From Diphasiastrum complanatum (taxonomy: Eukaryota > Streptophyta > Lycopodiopsida > Lycopodiales > Lycopodiaceae), in assembly GCA_029204225.1 (NCBI GenBank), contig CM055109.1:37286991-37350990 (forward strand): 64,000 nucleotides of DNA, written 5' to 3'. The position numbers were made by a program, and so were the translations under genes. Positions 10,692 through 21,846 of this stretch are shown here, piece by piece. Under the pieces are notes generated by a model. That model was not told the origin of the DNA, searched no databases, and saw only the letters and a program-made list of their open reading frames with translations. Positions within the stretch are counted from its first letter, which is position 1. Each line of letters opens with the position of its first letter.

Positions 10692-10868
10692 CTGTCACAC
10701 CTCAGCACTCCATCACCATTTTAACACAAGCTTAACTTGAATATTGCCCCAGAAAACTCTTAACTTTATGAACTTGAGAGTATTATTATAGAAAGGAAAT
10801 GAGGTTAAACATCTACGATTGAAACAGAATGAAAAATGCACTGCTGTCTTTGGTAAGACAATCACTAC

Positions 10869-11015
10869 CTTGCGTTCAGTTTCCTCCACAATGAATTCCA
10901 TGTAAGGATCCTTCACAGTCGCACAAAATAGCCATGAGTGAATGAATGATGCATATGGCTGCCAAGTACGAGCAAATAGGAATCTCAATAGTTCCATATG
11001 TAAAGGATCAGGTTC
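10869..11015 (-). CDS. GCP6: Gamma-tubulin complex component 6, GRIP1 exon (49 codons)
   Basis: On the minus strand the acceptor is CTCTCCAG/GAACCT and the donor is CGCAAG/GTAGTG, both phase 0. The peptide includes EPDPLHMELLRFLF, WQPYASFIHSWLF and VKDPYMEFIVEE, the signature of the Spc97/Spc98 family (GRIP1), in which F-I-x-S-W and D-P-x-x-E-F are conserved. With the exon at 32689-33570 it reads on smoothly (LLTYLYTLLL then EPDPLHMELL), as in plant GCP6. The joining intron is 21.7 kb. Confidence 0.88.
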
Positions 11016-11409
11016 CTGGAGAGATAAATCATATAGTCACACAGTATTGAGAGTCGTTAGGAATAGGGACACAAAAAAAAAAAAAAAACCAGTGATATCA
11101 TGTTCTTCCATTTTCTAATATACTATTTGTTTAAACGCCCAAAAACAAGATGGGGCTAAAGAATGTTGAAGAGTTTTACTTTTGAAAATACAAATTAATC
11201 AAGACTGACTATTAATGGGTAATAGACCATAGGTCTCTTCCACTAGAGCATTAAGTCAGAGGGCTCCTAGATTCCAGGAAATGTCTTGAAACTGGGGGCT
11301 GTATTTGAATGAGTACACTCACCCTAAAAGTGTAAATTGCAACATTGAGTAAAGTACTGAAACAAAGTACATGAACTGTTAGGTTCGCAAACTTCATATA
11401 CATGTACAT

Positions 11410-11423
<14 letters not shown>

Positions 11424-11454
<31 letters not shown>

Positions 11455-11640
11455 CAGACATGAGGGTCCGGGGCGGACGCGGCCTTTTGGCGTCCGCGTC
11501 CAGCGCCCGGACCCGGATGCATCCGACCCCCGGGCGCGGGGTCGGACGCGTCCATTTTTTTTTATTTTTAATTTTTTTTTGGACGCTGGACGCGTCTGGG
11601 ACCCGGACGCATATTAAAAAAAAAACAAAAAAAGGTTAGC
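11424..11640 (+). mobile_element. hAT-G family left terminus, GC-rich subterminal repeats
   Basis: After an (AT)n run (11424-11451) comes ATCAGACATGAGGGTC, the same junction seen at 28062-28077. From about 11459 the sequence is a dense array of GGACGC / GCGTCC motifs, including the palindrome GGACGCGTCC, ending near 11610 before an A-rich stretch. Homologous termini occur at 28070-28145 (plus), 41570-41703 (minus) and, as right ends, 23577-23668 and 29445-29487. Such clusters of short GC-rich subterminal repeats are typical hAT transposase-binding regions (inference for this family). No matching right end was found nearby, so only the left part is present. Confidence 0.7.
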
Positions 11641-11662
11641 ACCCTAAACCCTAAAACGCGCG

Positions 11663-11730
<68 letters not shown>

Positions 11731-11789
11731 TATTGGGTTTAGAGAGGGAGAGAGAGAGAGAGAGAAAAACAGAGAGGCGGATTTGGTTT

Positions 11790-11856
<67 letters not shown>

Positions 11857-11945
11857 TGGTTTAGGGTTTAGGGTATAAGGAGGGAGGGAGAGAGAGAGAG
11901 AGAGAGACAGAGAGAGAGAGAGAGGGTAGAAGAATCCAGTGGGAG
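11641..11945 (+). promoter_or_regulatory. Putative promoter/leader of the hAT-G accessory gene: telo-boxes and GA tracts
   Basis: It starts with ACCCTAAACCCTAAAAC (plant telo-box motif) and continues with long (GA)n tracts (11667-11727, 11793-11853, 11888-11925) separated by GGTTTAGGG pieces. The ATG of the accessory gene is at 11946. Telo-boxes and GAGA tracts are common near plant transcription starts, so a promoter or 5' UTR role is plausible. No clear TATA box. Confidence 0.45.
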
Positions 11946-12394
11946 ATGGTAGGGTGCACACCAACTGACGTGAGTGTTTGCCCTGTACCTGATCGCTTGC
12001 AATATAGGCTTCTTTTTTGCTTTTCACAGTTTATTTCCATCGTGGGATTTGGCTTGACGGTCTTTTTTGTGTGCAGAGAGAGAAGCTCCTAGAAGATGTC
12101 CGCCGGCACAACGAACGGCATCGGAAGCAAGAAGCAGAATTTCACGAGCGCCAGCGAGAGATAATGGCGCGACTACCGGAGCTGCAGCCACGTGCCCTGC
12201 GACTCTCGGACCTGCTCCCCCCTACCCCCGCTGGTGAGGGCGAGGAAACACAGCGGACTGGAATTAACTTCACCGCAGAACAGTTGGCCATGGTCCGGGA
12301 AAGGGTCCTTCGTCGTCGGGCCAACCAGGAGGCAGAGCGACAAAATAATGCACCTGACCGGGATGACGAGTCTGTGGGCTCTTCGGCGCCTTAG
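11946..12394 (+). CDS. hAT-G accessory protein, small charged coiled-coil protein (113 aa, one intron)
   Basis: Gene model: exon 1 11946-11969 (MVGCTPTD), donor GAC/GTGAGTG, a 107-bp intron, acceptor TGTGCAG, exon 2 12077-12394, stop TAG; phase 0 and fully open. The product is highly charged: KLLEDVRRHNERHRKQEAEF near residue 11 predicts a helix, then a proline-rich linker, then GINFTAEQLAMVRERV and RRRANQEAERQNNAPD. The protein at 24290-24634 inside hAT-A is clearly homologous over the whole length (LEEDVRRHNERHRKQEA; NFTRRQLIMVRERAARRRAN). I do not recognise a known family. Being carried by two separate hAT families next to their termini suggests a role in transposition or its control (inference). 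The intron splits the least conserved N-terminus; the 24290 copy has none. Confidence 0.72.
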
Positions 12395-12641
<247 letters not shown>

Positions 12642-12884
12642 AATCCGTTCGGATCGGAGCTAGACTGTGCAAAGACCCCTTCTTTTTTGTTTGCATTTTC
12701 TTATGCAATTCTCGAAGTGGAGTCACAATTGGTCCTTCCTGAGATGCTGATATCAGACATACTACTGTGTTGTGGATCTCTATACTGAATGACACAGTTC
12801 TGGTGACCATTCACTCTTCTGGTGTCCTATTCACTTCTTGATTGTGAGCAGCAGTTTTGTTGCAGTTGTTTTCATCAAGCTATA

Positions 12885-13194
12885 AAATGGAGGATGCACA
12901 CCACACAAGCACCTCAAAACGCGCAAAAATGTTGACCTTTTGTTTGGTTTGGGGTTTAGAGTTTAGGGTACAAACAACCAACAGAAGGATATCAAATATA
13001 CTGTTGAGCAAGATTCTAATGATGATGAAGAGTACAAGCCTTCAGTTAGCCAGGAAGAAAGTTCGAACTCTTCCATAAGTCTGAAGTGTGACAGAAGTAC
13101 TGAAGTGTTTTCACCAGAAATGGCAACAAGCACCTTGAGTTTGCACCCTCATAATGCGCATGGAGAAGATCAGCATCTCGAGAAGGACCAGTTG
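12885..13194 (+). pseudogene. Captured host gene piece, acidic/serine-rich segment
   Basis: One frame reads KDIKYTVEQDSNDDEEYKPS followed by a serine- and glutamate-rich stretch and MATSTLSLHPHNAHGEDQHL, ending in a stop at 13197. An upstream piece reads MEDAHHTSTSKRAKM in another frame. Acidic, serine-rich linkers of this sort precede the SNF2 domain in many plant chromatin remodelers, and the next segment contains an SNF2-like block, so both may derive from one gene (inference). No intact gene remains. Confidence 0.4.
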
Positions 13195-13690
13195 TGACTC
13201 CAACGCTTCAGTATTTCCATGCTTACTCTACTGGTTTTCCAACTCGTGAAGTCGGAAGAGACAATGCATCGGCCTTCCTGCATAGATGTCTGTTACGACG
13301 TACAATAAAAGTGACCAAATTTTTCTCAGTACATGGGCTTGATTACATGTGTTGTACTAAAGTTGCCTGGTATATGACAAGGACGGTGTAAGTGAGAGTC
13401 AGTTTAAGCATGTTTTGCAATTAGATGTTCACTTGAAAGGCAGTTTTGGGGTTTAGGGTTTACGGTTCATCTACTGAGCTCGAACACCCAAGGAAGCAGC
13501 ATTCCTTTTGGGGAAATGATCAGTACCCTTTCATCTAGGTATTTGGCCAGGTAGCTATGCAAGAAAGCAATGGTCAATAAGGTCCTTCCAGTGCATGGAG
13601 ATGATAGTAGTTGTGTCGCCTTTTATGGACTCAAGGATTTTACCAAGTCAACAATTGCTCCTGCTTCAAATCAACATCAAACGTTTTTGG
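13195..13690. repeat. Inverted repeat, left arm
   Basis: It begins TGACTCCAACGCTTCAGTA and is the reverse complement, with scattered changes, of the right arm that ends at 14501. Matched landmarks are GAAGTCGGAAGAGACAATGC (13237 against its complement near 14445), the ATTTGGCCAGG segment (13543 against 14126) and the TCCATGCACTGGAAGG block (complement near 13590 against 14079). The left arm holds a 60-70 bp TTTAGGGTTTACGG-containing insertion near 13446. On the minus strand it carries the degraded SNF2-like segment. Confidence 0.8.
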
Positions 13691-13984
13691 TGAGCTTTCA
13701 GAGACAGCTCCCACTTTCAGAGGCTGCTCAAGCTCCTGTAAACTGTTCGAGCTGTGCAAGCTGCTCAAGCTATGCATACCTTGATCTTGAAGTTTGCCTA
13801 GCTCCAGGAGTTCTATATCTATCACCTTTCTGAAGTCTCTTCAGCATCCTTGGACACACTACGTTGGGTCAGTACATATTTCTCATCTTCATGCCATTCT
13901 GCAGAGTCTAGCTCCGCTTTTTCTTGGTACTCCAAGACCTTCTCTTCCTCGGCAAGACAATCCACTGATTGGAAACCAGTGGGT
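13691..13984. other. Spacer of the inverted repeat
   Basis: The spacer lies between the two arms. The minus strand reads ELLELGKLQDQGMHSLSSLH, a leucine-rich helix-like stretch with no match I recognise. It probably comes from the same captured gene. Confidence 0.4.
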
Positions 13985-14501
13985 GTTGTTTCTTATGTGG
14001 ATTTGAAGAATGAGCAATTAATGATTGGGTCAATTCTCTGAGTACAAAAAAGCGACACAACCACTCCTATCATCTCCATGCACTGGAAGGACGTTTTTGA
14101 CCATTGCTCTCTTGCAAAGCTTCCTGGCCAAATATCCAGATGAAAGGGTACTGATCATTGCCCCAAAAGGAATGTTGCTTCCTTGGGTGTCCGAGTCTAA
14201 GAAATGAGCAGTGAAGCCAAAGCCCAAACCCCAATCCAGTATGAAGACCATAAAACTGCATTTCAAACTATGTTCTAATTGCAAATGCTCTATCTGACTT
14301 TCACTCACACCGTCCCTGTCATATACCAAGCAGCTTCAGTACATGTACACAATCAACCACATGCACTGAGAAAAATTTGGTCACTTATACCATACGTCCA
14401 AACAGGCATCTATGCAGGAAGGCCAATGCATTGTCTCTTCCGACTTCACGAGCTGGGAAACCAGTAGAGCAAACAAGGAAATACTGAAGCGTTGGAGTCA
14501 G
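13985..14501 (+). pseudogene. Inverted repeat, right arm, with SNF2-helicase-like fragment
   Basis: Between 14080 and 14205 the plus strand reads TFLTIALLQSFLAKYPDERV then LIIAPKGMLLPW. This matches helicase motifs I to Ia of SNF2 proteins, especially the plant DRD1/CLASSY type where a P-L-I-x-A-P-K block follows the Walker region (family knowledge). The Walker A GxGK itself is degraded to TGR. Stops follow at 14206. The rest of the arm (14206-14501) matches the left arm but is not coding. A fragment captured from a host gene and duplicated in inverse orientation. Confidence 0.55.
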
Positions 14502-14504
14502 ACC

Positions 14505-16510
14505 AAGATGATAACGTAGGCCGAAAGATAACGTCTGAGACAAATAACCCGGCCAAATGGGAAGCCCGAAAACATCAAGCTGAAGAAGATGAGTGTGATA
14601 AAAATGAAGCTTGACCCGAGCTGGATCTGGGTGAGACCACATTGTGCTGATGTAAGCTCTGTAAATCTGCTGGCGGATATATGCGTGTGTCCCATTCGAG
14701 AGATCAGATATAGATAAACCCCACCTACTCAAAAGGTCAGAAACACACTGAAACCATGAGGACTTAGCCTGCTGACTAGCTAGAGTGTGAGAGGATGTGA
14801 AAGCTGCAGCAACATATCTGGATTAATCAAGCTCCGAGCCTCTATGAATGAATGTGATAATCCGAAATATAGCCTCGACAATCAGTGGTGGTGAGGCAAA
14901 CTTTGCCAGTATGATATCATGGGGGACTGACTGCTTCGCACGGATCATCCGGCTAAGCATAAGGATCTGCAAACGTGAAATATCACTCCAAGTATCTCTG
15001 GACAAGCCAGGACACCATGTCTCTGCTGAATATAGAGCCACCGGAGAGACAGTGGCAGAAAAAAGGCGACAGCACGTATTAGGATCATGTACATGGTAAA
15101 TAGAGGAAAACCTCTCCATCTGGACAAGAGCAGAGTGCCCCTTGCGGAGCCTAGACAATGCAGCTGGTCTAAAAGTGAGCAATGGACCAGTAAAAAGGAC
15201 ACCTAAGTATGTATAAGAGACTACTATCTCCAGTGGCAGCCGACCATAGTAGAACATTGTATCTCTCTTATGCTGTCGATTGGTGTTGAGCACCATGACC
15301 TTAGTCTTACCAATGTTCACCATCAAACCCCATGTCTGGCAGAAAGTATATAAAGCATCAAGGTGCTGCTGAAGCCCAGATGTTGATCTCGATAGAAGTA
15401 TCACGTCATCCGCATAGAATAGGGATAATCATACGTGCTAACGGACAGCCATCTCCACCCTCCTCCCTAATAATCCGCTCAAGATCATCAATATATAGAG
15501 CAAAGAGAGTAGGGGACAAAGGACATCCTTGCTTAACTCCCACTGTACTATGAATGTAAGAGGACCATCCATCACCATCTCAAAAACGGGCCAGCACTCT
15601 CTCATACAATGTGACGATAGCAGCAATGATCTCCTGAGAAAAGCCAAGCAATGCTAAGCGCTGGAGTAAAAGGTGTCTCGGAACAGAATCAAAGGCTTTG
15701 CGGAAATCCACAAAGCAACAATAAACCCTCTGCTTCCTGAACTTAGCCTCCTCAATAATGCATCTCAGGATGAATATCTGGTCAGCCGTGGGGTAGCCAG
15801 CGCGAAAACCTGCCTGTCCCATAGCATGTAACCCCTCTGTCTCTGCCCGTGAGCTGACAATAGACTGTAAAACGGATCCATATAGCTTGGCCATAGTATG
15901 ACTGATCATAATAGTGCGGTAGTTGTCGACAATCAAAGGATCCCCAGCTTTGAGGATAGGGTGTAAAAGGTTGACCGAAGATGACAGATTGGTTAAAGAT
16001 ATGGGAAATGTATGGGGCAATAATGTGAGCAACTGGTTTTAGGAAGTCCATACTTAGGAGGTCAACATCAGTGGCTTTTTGGGTTTGACCATTTTGGATG
16101 GCGTTTTCAACCATGGACGGGGTGAAGAGGGTGAATTCTGAAGGGCGTGGGGAAAGAGAAATGGAAAGAGAGTCAACTGTATAAAGCTTTGTAGCATAAT
16201 TTATCGATGACTCAATAGCAATAGGAGCGGCTTTATAAGGGTTTTTAGGGAACATCCGCCAAAAGAAATGGGAGGATGGGGAGGCAATAGCATCAACAAG
16301 TTTTTGTCCCAAGGACTGGAGATAAGCTGTCTTTTTTTTCAAAGTCACTTTGTGATATTCTTTTTGTTTCAAGGCTAGGGTGTGAGGAGAGTGGTATCTA
16401 GCGTATACAACTTGTTTATGCAATGAGAAGCACTCTGTATCCCATTTGTTGTGGGTGCGTTTATGCGAAGAGAAGGTTTTCGAAGGATAGGTAGTATTGG
16501 CAGATTGCAA
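14505..16510 (-). pseudogene. LINE-B copy 5, reverse transcriptase and C-terminal region
   Basis: On the minus strand: VENAIQNGQTQKATDVDLLS, NYRTIMISHTMAKLYGSVLQ, GQAGFRAGYPTADQIFILR, CCFVDFRKAFDSVPRHLLLQ, then GVKQGCPLSPTLFALYIDD (15470-15540, frame-shifted), the palm block ending in ILLSRSTSGLQQHLDALYTF, KTKVMVLNTNRQHKRDTM, and the C-terminal IRAKQSVPHDIILAKFASPP. The YADD region near 15415 is damaged by a frame change. The sequence stops at YHLG (14505-14510) where the captured-gene inverted repeat begins, so the zinc finger and 3' UTR are missing. Confidence 0.88.
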
Positions 16511-16522
16511 AAGAGATTGCGA

Positions 16523-17560
16523 TTAAAAGATAGCTTGTTGGTCAACTGAGGAGGTGAAGGGAAAGTCTTGTAGAAAAGTAACTAGGGACTCCGTGTAAAG
16601 GGGAAAACCAGATGGAGAGAAAACCGGGCGATGGTGATGAGTGGGACGGTGTGTTGTGACTGTGGTACTATGATGACCAAGGGATAGAAGTAGGAGGGAG
16701 TGATCAGAAATGGTAGGAGGTATAATGTGGAAGGTATGAAGAAATGGGATCAAAACCGGTGACCCAATGAAGTAGTCAACAACAGTATGTCCTCCTTCAT
16801 GTGGGTGACAGGTTAAATAAGATGATGAAGGCCAGCAAGGAAGGCCATTCAAAATGGTTAAGGGGGTGGGCCTCTGCTAAACCAATCAGCTGCTCTCCAA
16901 AGTGGGTAGCTGGAGTATCTGCATCCTGTGAGGTCCTGTCAAAGCCCATATCTAATGTGTGAACCTGTAGAAAATCACTCTCTGCATGAAACTCAGCTTG
17001 CCTCATGCTCATACGAGCATTAAAATCCCCTGCTAAAAGAATAAGGCCTCGCTGTGCAAAGCTGACTATATCATCTGAGAGAGCCTAGAAAGGGTCACCA
17101 CCAAGATCTGCAAAAGATGATGTCTGTGGTGCAAAGTAACAAACTGCAAGAAAGAGGTCCTAAGAAAGCCCCAAACAGTGACCAAAGAACTGAAACCAAA
17201 TAAAGCGTGCAAATGGATCACTTTTGACCAGTTTAAAATGAGAACTGAAAACATCCTTGGTGAGACATGCAACACCACCAGACCCACGGGAGGTCTTCCC
17301 TCTCACAGGGGCCGATGCACTGAGTGCCAGGTGCAATCCTGTATGGATGGGAGCGGTCTATATAACGATTCATGAGTCTCTGCTAACAAAAGGATATCAC
17401 ATTTCAGCATGAAAGAATGGAAATCACCTGCTGAAGAAGATGATAGTATGCCATTACAATTCCAAAAACCAATATGTAAAGGCTGAGGGGATCTTGGGCT
17501 GCTCCTTTGCCCGGGAGCCCTGAATCCCGATTGAGAAATTTTATCAAAAAAATTTGGTTT
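16523..17560 (-). pseudogene. LINE-B copy 5, AP-endonuclease domain
   Basis: Minus-strand motifs in order: PQPLHIGFWNCNGILSSSSA (start of the endonuclease), LLAETHESLYRPL, a frame-shifted GSGGVACL region near 17285, the LLAGDFNARMSMRQAEF block near 17000-17030 with the GDFNAR motif intact, HEGGHTVVDYFIGS, and PPTISDHSLLLLSL carrying the terminal SDH motif. The first part (17303-17716) is one uninterrupted frame that joins the end of the RNA-binding protein to the endonuclease. Frame changes near 17290, 17050 and 16850. Confidence 0.88.
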
Positions 17561-18651
17561 GCCTTCAATGAAGACCACCCACTGATTTCTTGCATTTGCA
17601 TCCTGGATAATTTGTTTCCTGGCTTGCCATTGTGTGAGTGTAAGGTCATCATCCATAAAAATATAACTCCCTTTTAATTTGGCTCTAAGGCGTAAAGCTG
17701 CGTTGCGGCTGTTCATAGAGCGAAACTTGATAAACTAGACATTAGTGTCAAACTTAATTCTCCAAGTTGTATCAGATCCATCTGTGGTGTGTGTGAGCTT
17801 AGTTAAAAGCAAGTCTTTTGCCTCTTCAATAGGCTTATCCCCGTCAGGAATCCCCCTAATTTGGATATTAAAGGCTTTTTTAGCCCTTCTTGCTCGGAAA
17901 AGACATCTTCCAATGTAGAATTCACAACTGCATGTTGAACCGAGCTTGAAGATTCGACCTTACCATCGTTTTGGAGACGTGCTGCCCATGTCTTCGTTTC
18001 TTCCACTTGTTTCTCAAGGCTGGATATTTTGTTCGACGTCTCCTCCAAAACCTTTTGAGGGATATGTTCTGCAATCCATTGCTTAAGATATACATTTTCT
18101 TGTTCAAGCTGCTCCATTCGCTCTTTAACCCCACAGAGATCCAAAATCAGCTTGCTGTTCCCAAGTTCAAAGAGGTGTAATTGTCTTTTGAGTCCGATGA
18201 TTTCTTGTCGAATAAAGCTGATGTCAAAAGCGAAGAGGCCTTCAGTAGGTTTGGAAGGGGTATAATCAATTGTGGGCAGTTGATTAACCGCAAATGTTTC
18301 GACAGCAGGGTGAGCATCCGTCTTGGATTCAGATGCAGATGTGGTGGACAGATCAGAAGTGGATGCGATGGATAGACTTAAAGCAGGTGCGATGGATGGC
18401 AGGAGCAGGTACCAAAAACTCAGATGTGAGGGACAGGGGGGTGTTTTCCGGGCCTTCCAAAGCAGGGCATGGTGGAGAGTGGGGGGAGTTACCTCCCCGT
18501 CGTTTGTTGCGTGGAGCCATAGGACAGTGTTGAAGGTTGTAGCAGGAACCCTGTAGGTCCGGTGGTCAACAGGTGTCACCAGATAGGAAGCAGCAGTGCA
18601 TCGGGGGCTCAGATCCGCGCTCCAGAACTGAGCATCAGAACCTCGCTCCAC
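17561..18651 (-). pseudogene. LINE-B copy 5, ORF1-like RNA-binding region
   Basis: A variable N-terminus is followed by a long coiled coil (DISFIRQEIIGLKRQLHLFE, KERMEQLEQENVYLKQWIAE, NKISSLEKQVEETKTWAARL). After a frameshift near 17880 comes an RRM-like domain with FNIQIRGIPDGDKPIEEAKD, FRSMNSRNAALRLRAKLKGS and MDDDLTLTQWQARKQII. This layout (coiled coil then RRM-like) is that of LINE ORF1 proteins, which bind element RNA. It runs into the endonuclease in the same frame. Confidence 0.82.
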
Positions 18652-18830
18652 AAGTCCAGAACATGTCCAAATCCATGCTCAGGTCTGTTCCAGGTCCTCT
18701 ATCCGTTCCAAGAGAGATCTGCGCTCCAGGTCAGAGGTCCGTTCCAGGTCCTAGGTCCGCTCCAGGTTAGAGGTGAGAGAGAGAGGTCCGTTCCAGGATA
18801 GAGGTCTGCTCCAGGACAGAGATCCGCTGC

Positions 18831-18892
<62 letters not shown>
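18652..18892 (-). repeat. LINE-B 5' UTR repeats and (CT)n tail of the upstream LINE-A
   Basis: On the minus strand 18834-18892 is the (CT)n tail of LINE-A copy 6; 18652-18833 follows as the LINE-B 5' leader, made of short repeats of a GGACCTGGAGCGGACCTCT kind. The same motif occurs at the LINE-A 5' end near 23350, so the two families share leader sequence. The boundary between tail and leader is direct. Confidence 0.75.
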
Positions 18893-18894
<2 letters not shown>

Positions 18895-19164
18895 TATTAA
18901 TGTCTTTTCCATGCCAAAAGGCATATAAGACTAATGAAGTACATGTCAAGTGTGAGGGTAAACCATGGGAGCATATAAAACATCTCCAAAACTGTAATAA
19001 AGAAAACATCTAGTACAACTAAAGTACACATATGTGAGTGTGTCTGTGCATAATAATCATATATATCGCTGTCCAGATGTCAAGACTGTGTTGTGCTGCT
19101 GCTGCTGTAAAAGGATGTAATGTGAGCCACAGTATGAGAAGGCACTGGAGCCTGCCGGCATCGT
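18893..19164 (-). other. LINE-A copy 6, 3' UTR with hairpin
   Basis: Minus strand: the conserved TACTTGACATGTAC-like block near 18945, then the terminal hairpin ATGCC-TTTT-GGCAT (18910-18925) and ATTAATAAAG, then directly (CT)n. It is nearly identical to copies 1 and 2. Confidence 0.88.
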
Positions 19165-21054
19165 CTATGAGCATGAGCATGTGTAGTAGTACGTCTCTGC
19201 AAAGGATGTCTGGTGATCCTGGTAGTAACGTGTAAAGAATGAAGTGATCAATGGCTGTGAGGTAGAATGCTGGGGTGTCCCATATAAATCTCTCCGTAGG
19301 ATGAACATCTCATGTACCATCAGGGCGACACATCGTGGGTCCTCATAGGCAATGAGAGAGCGTAAAGTGGTAGGCATGTCTCGAAACAGGCAATGATATC
19401 GTCCTCTGATCTCATAGTATATAGGGCAGCTGAAGATAAAGTGCTCCTCAGACTCCACCTCACCTAGAGAGCATAACTGGCAAATACGCTCCTCTCTCGG
19501 GATACCATGGAACCTCCCAGTCTCAATAGCTAGCTGATGAGAGGATACCCTGAGCTGTCCCAGTGTGAATCTGAGACAATGTGATAGTCCCTAATCTAAA
19601 TAGTGTGGAATGACTGGTGTCCATGATGCATCCAACTCCAAGAAATGGGTCCGATTAAAAGATGGCTTAACCCCTAACTGGTGGCGCCAAGTCCGCTCTA
19701 GATATGCGCGATAGAGGAATCGTCTGATATACTGATGGGTGCCTGAGGGAAGCTCTATGATAGAGATACCAAATGACTCAAGTAGGAGGTGAGATGCCTG
19801 AGAGAACCATGATAATCTGTAGCAACCAGCACCACCACACTATGTAATGACTCTCTCCAACTCATCAATATATAAGCCAAAGAGGACTGGTGAGAGGGAA
19901 CAACCCTGCTTCACCCCAATAGTGCTCCAAATGTGATCGGATATGCCACTGCTATGCCGGAAACATCCAAGGACACGCTCATAAAGTGCCATCACAGCAA
20001 GAACAATGTCAGTGGAGAAGCCTAGGTCTCGAAGTCTCTGGATGAGCAATGAGCGAGGGACAGAATCATGAAGTCCACAAAACAACAGTAAACCCTCTCT
20101 CCTGTGCTTAGCCTCCTCAACCACGGCCCGCAACGTGAAGATGTGATCTGCAGTAGAGAAGTGGGCTCGAAAACCTGCCTGACCCATAGCATGTAGTCTC
20201 CTAGTCTCCGCCTCTGAGCTCACAACAGACTAAAGTATAGTACCATATAGCTTTGCTAGGACATGCCCAATCATGATGGTGCGATAGTTACTCGGAATCA
20301 TGGGGTCACCATTCTTATGGATGGGGTGGATGATGTTAGTGCACCAGGATGATGGGAAACCAGAAACAATTGCGGAATTAAGAAGGGTGGCTATGGTGGG
20401 AGCGAGTAAGTCAGAGGCATGGGAGAGGAGTTCAGACTCAAGGTCTTCAATATCTCTGGCCTTGTGAGACTTCATCTTCTTAATGGTTGCAAGTACCATG
20501 TCAGATCTGAAGAAGGAGAACTCAGATGGTCGTGGAGATATGGAGATAGGTGAGTCGGTAGGGACGGTATACAGGCTAGCAGCATAATCAGTCCAAATGC
20601 GGAGGTCCTCCAGGAGGGGTGGTGGAGATCGAGGAATGAACTCACGCCAAAAAGCGCCCGAAGAAGAACTGAACAGAAGGTCAATAAGACGTTTCCCTTC
20701 AGAATCATCATAGGAACGTTTCTTACGATGGAGAACACACTGGTAGGAGTGTCGGGAAGATCGAAGCAGATGTGGAGCATGGTTACGTGAATAGGTTATT
20801 GTCTGATGAAGAGAGCGGCACTCGGTATCATACCATGGGGGGTGCAACGGTCGAGGTGTTCGTCGAGTCTTTTTGGGATGGGGTTTTGTAGGGAGGGTTA
20901 GTGATGCAGCTGTGTGTGGAGAGGTAGTGAGAAATGCAGCCTGGGTGTTGACTGGATTGTCATGAGGAAAGGAGTCTAAAAGTGAAGCCAAGGACTGCCC
21001 GTACAATGGCATGTAAATGGGATCATATGTGTACGTGGGTGCTCGAGTAAGCAT
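19165..21054 (-). pseudogene. LINE-A copy 6, reverse transcriptase (palm deleted) and zinc finger
   Basis: Minus strand: NYRTIMIGHVLAKLYGTIL, GQAGFRAHFSTADHIFTLR, a damaged DFxKAFDSVP block (FCGLHDSVPR near 20070), GVKQGCSLSPVLFGLYIDEL, then at about 19815 a jump straight to YRLSWFSQASHLLLESFGIS. The YADD motif and the following thumb region, roughly 700 bp, are missing. The C-terminal zinc finger ICQLCSLGEVESEEHFIFSC (19440-19495) is intact. All parts share one reading frame with the upstream endonuclease and ORF1 region. Confidence 0.9.
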
Positions 21055-21165
21055 GGGCAGTGTAGAAGAAAGAGTGGGTGGAAGGTGGCCAATATCGAAG
21101 GAGAGAAATGAGTGATCAGAAAGGGCAGGGTAAGCTCATGTGCCTCTCCAAACTGCAATAAGTGC

Positions 21166-21786
21166 TCACCATATGAAGTAGTAGGTCCCAAACTGTCCGC
21201 GGATGTCCTGGTAACCACTGTCAAGGGCACGTAGCTGATCAGTGGTGTCAAAGAACTCTGTCTGCCTCGAGGATGTCCGAGCATTAAGATCCCCTGTGAG
21301 GAGAATATGCCCTCGCTCTGAGAATCTGATGATATCTGGTGAGAGGTCCTGATATGGAGATCCAATACCCTCAGCAAAAGACGAGGACTCTGGCGGAAAG
21401 TAACATGCTGCAATAAACAGATCTCTATCCAGACCAATATCCTGGCCCATGATGCGAGTCCATATGTAGTGGGCCTGCTCATCATGCCGGATGAAATCAA
21501 CACTGGGATGTAGAGTCTGTCTATACAAGCAGGCGACCCCACCTGAACCTCGGCCGCTGGCAAATCTAGTCTCTTGTCGGAATACTGAGTCCCATCTATA
21601 TCCAGGAAATGAAGAAAGTCCTCGCTCCGGACTCTCGTGTGTCTCCATGAAGAATACTATATCTCTCCCTATAATGAAATCAACAAGGTCCCCTGCCGTA
21701 GAAAATGAGTGGATACCAACACAATTCCACACTCCAATCCGAAGATGGTGTGGATGGGGCCCCGAGGTGCTCCCAACCCCGGGCAC
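21166..21786 (-). pseudogene. LINE-A copy 6, AP-endonuclease domain
   Basis: The best preserved endonuclease in the window: LRIGVWNCVGIHSFSTAG, IVFFMETHESPERGLSSF, GRGSGGVACLYRQTL, DLFIAACYFPPESSSFA and HILLTGDLNARTSSRQTEFF (GDLNAR motif). It loses frame near 21190, just before the HxVVDYL loop, which is absent together with the SDH region in the 21060-21165 gap. It is in the same frame as the ORF1-like region upstream, separated only by two stop codons between 21787 and 21849. Confidence 0.9.
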
Positions 21787-21846
21787 CCCAAATCCCTAGC
21801 ACTGGGAGCTGCTAGGCGCGCCATCAAGAAAGCGCACCCGTCCATC

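Noticed and set aside
12994-13078. Separate small gene at 12857-13078
   Set aside because: The better-supported frame is the acidic one (KDIKYTVEQDSNDDEEYKPS); the other frame is a shadow.
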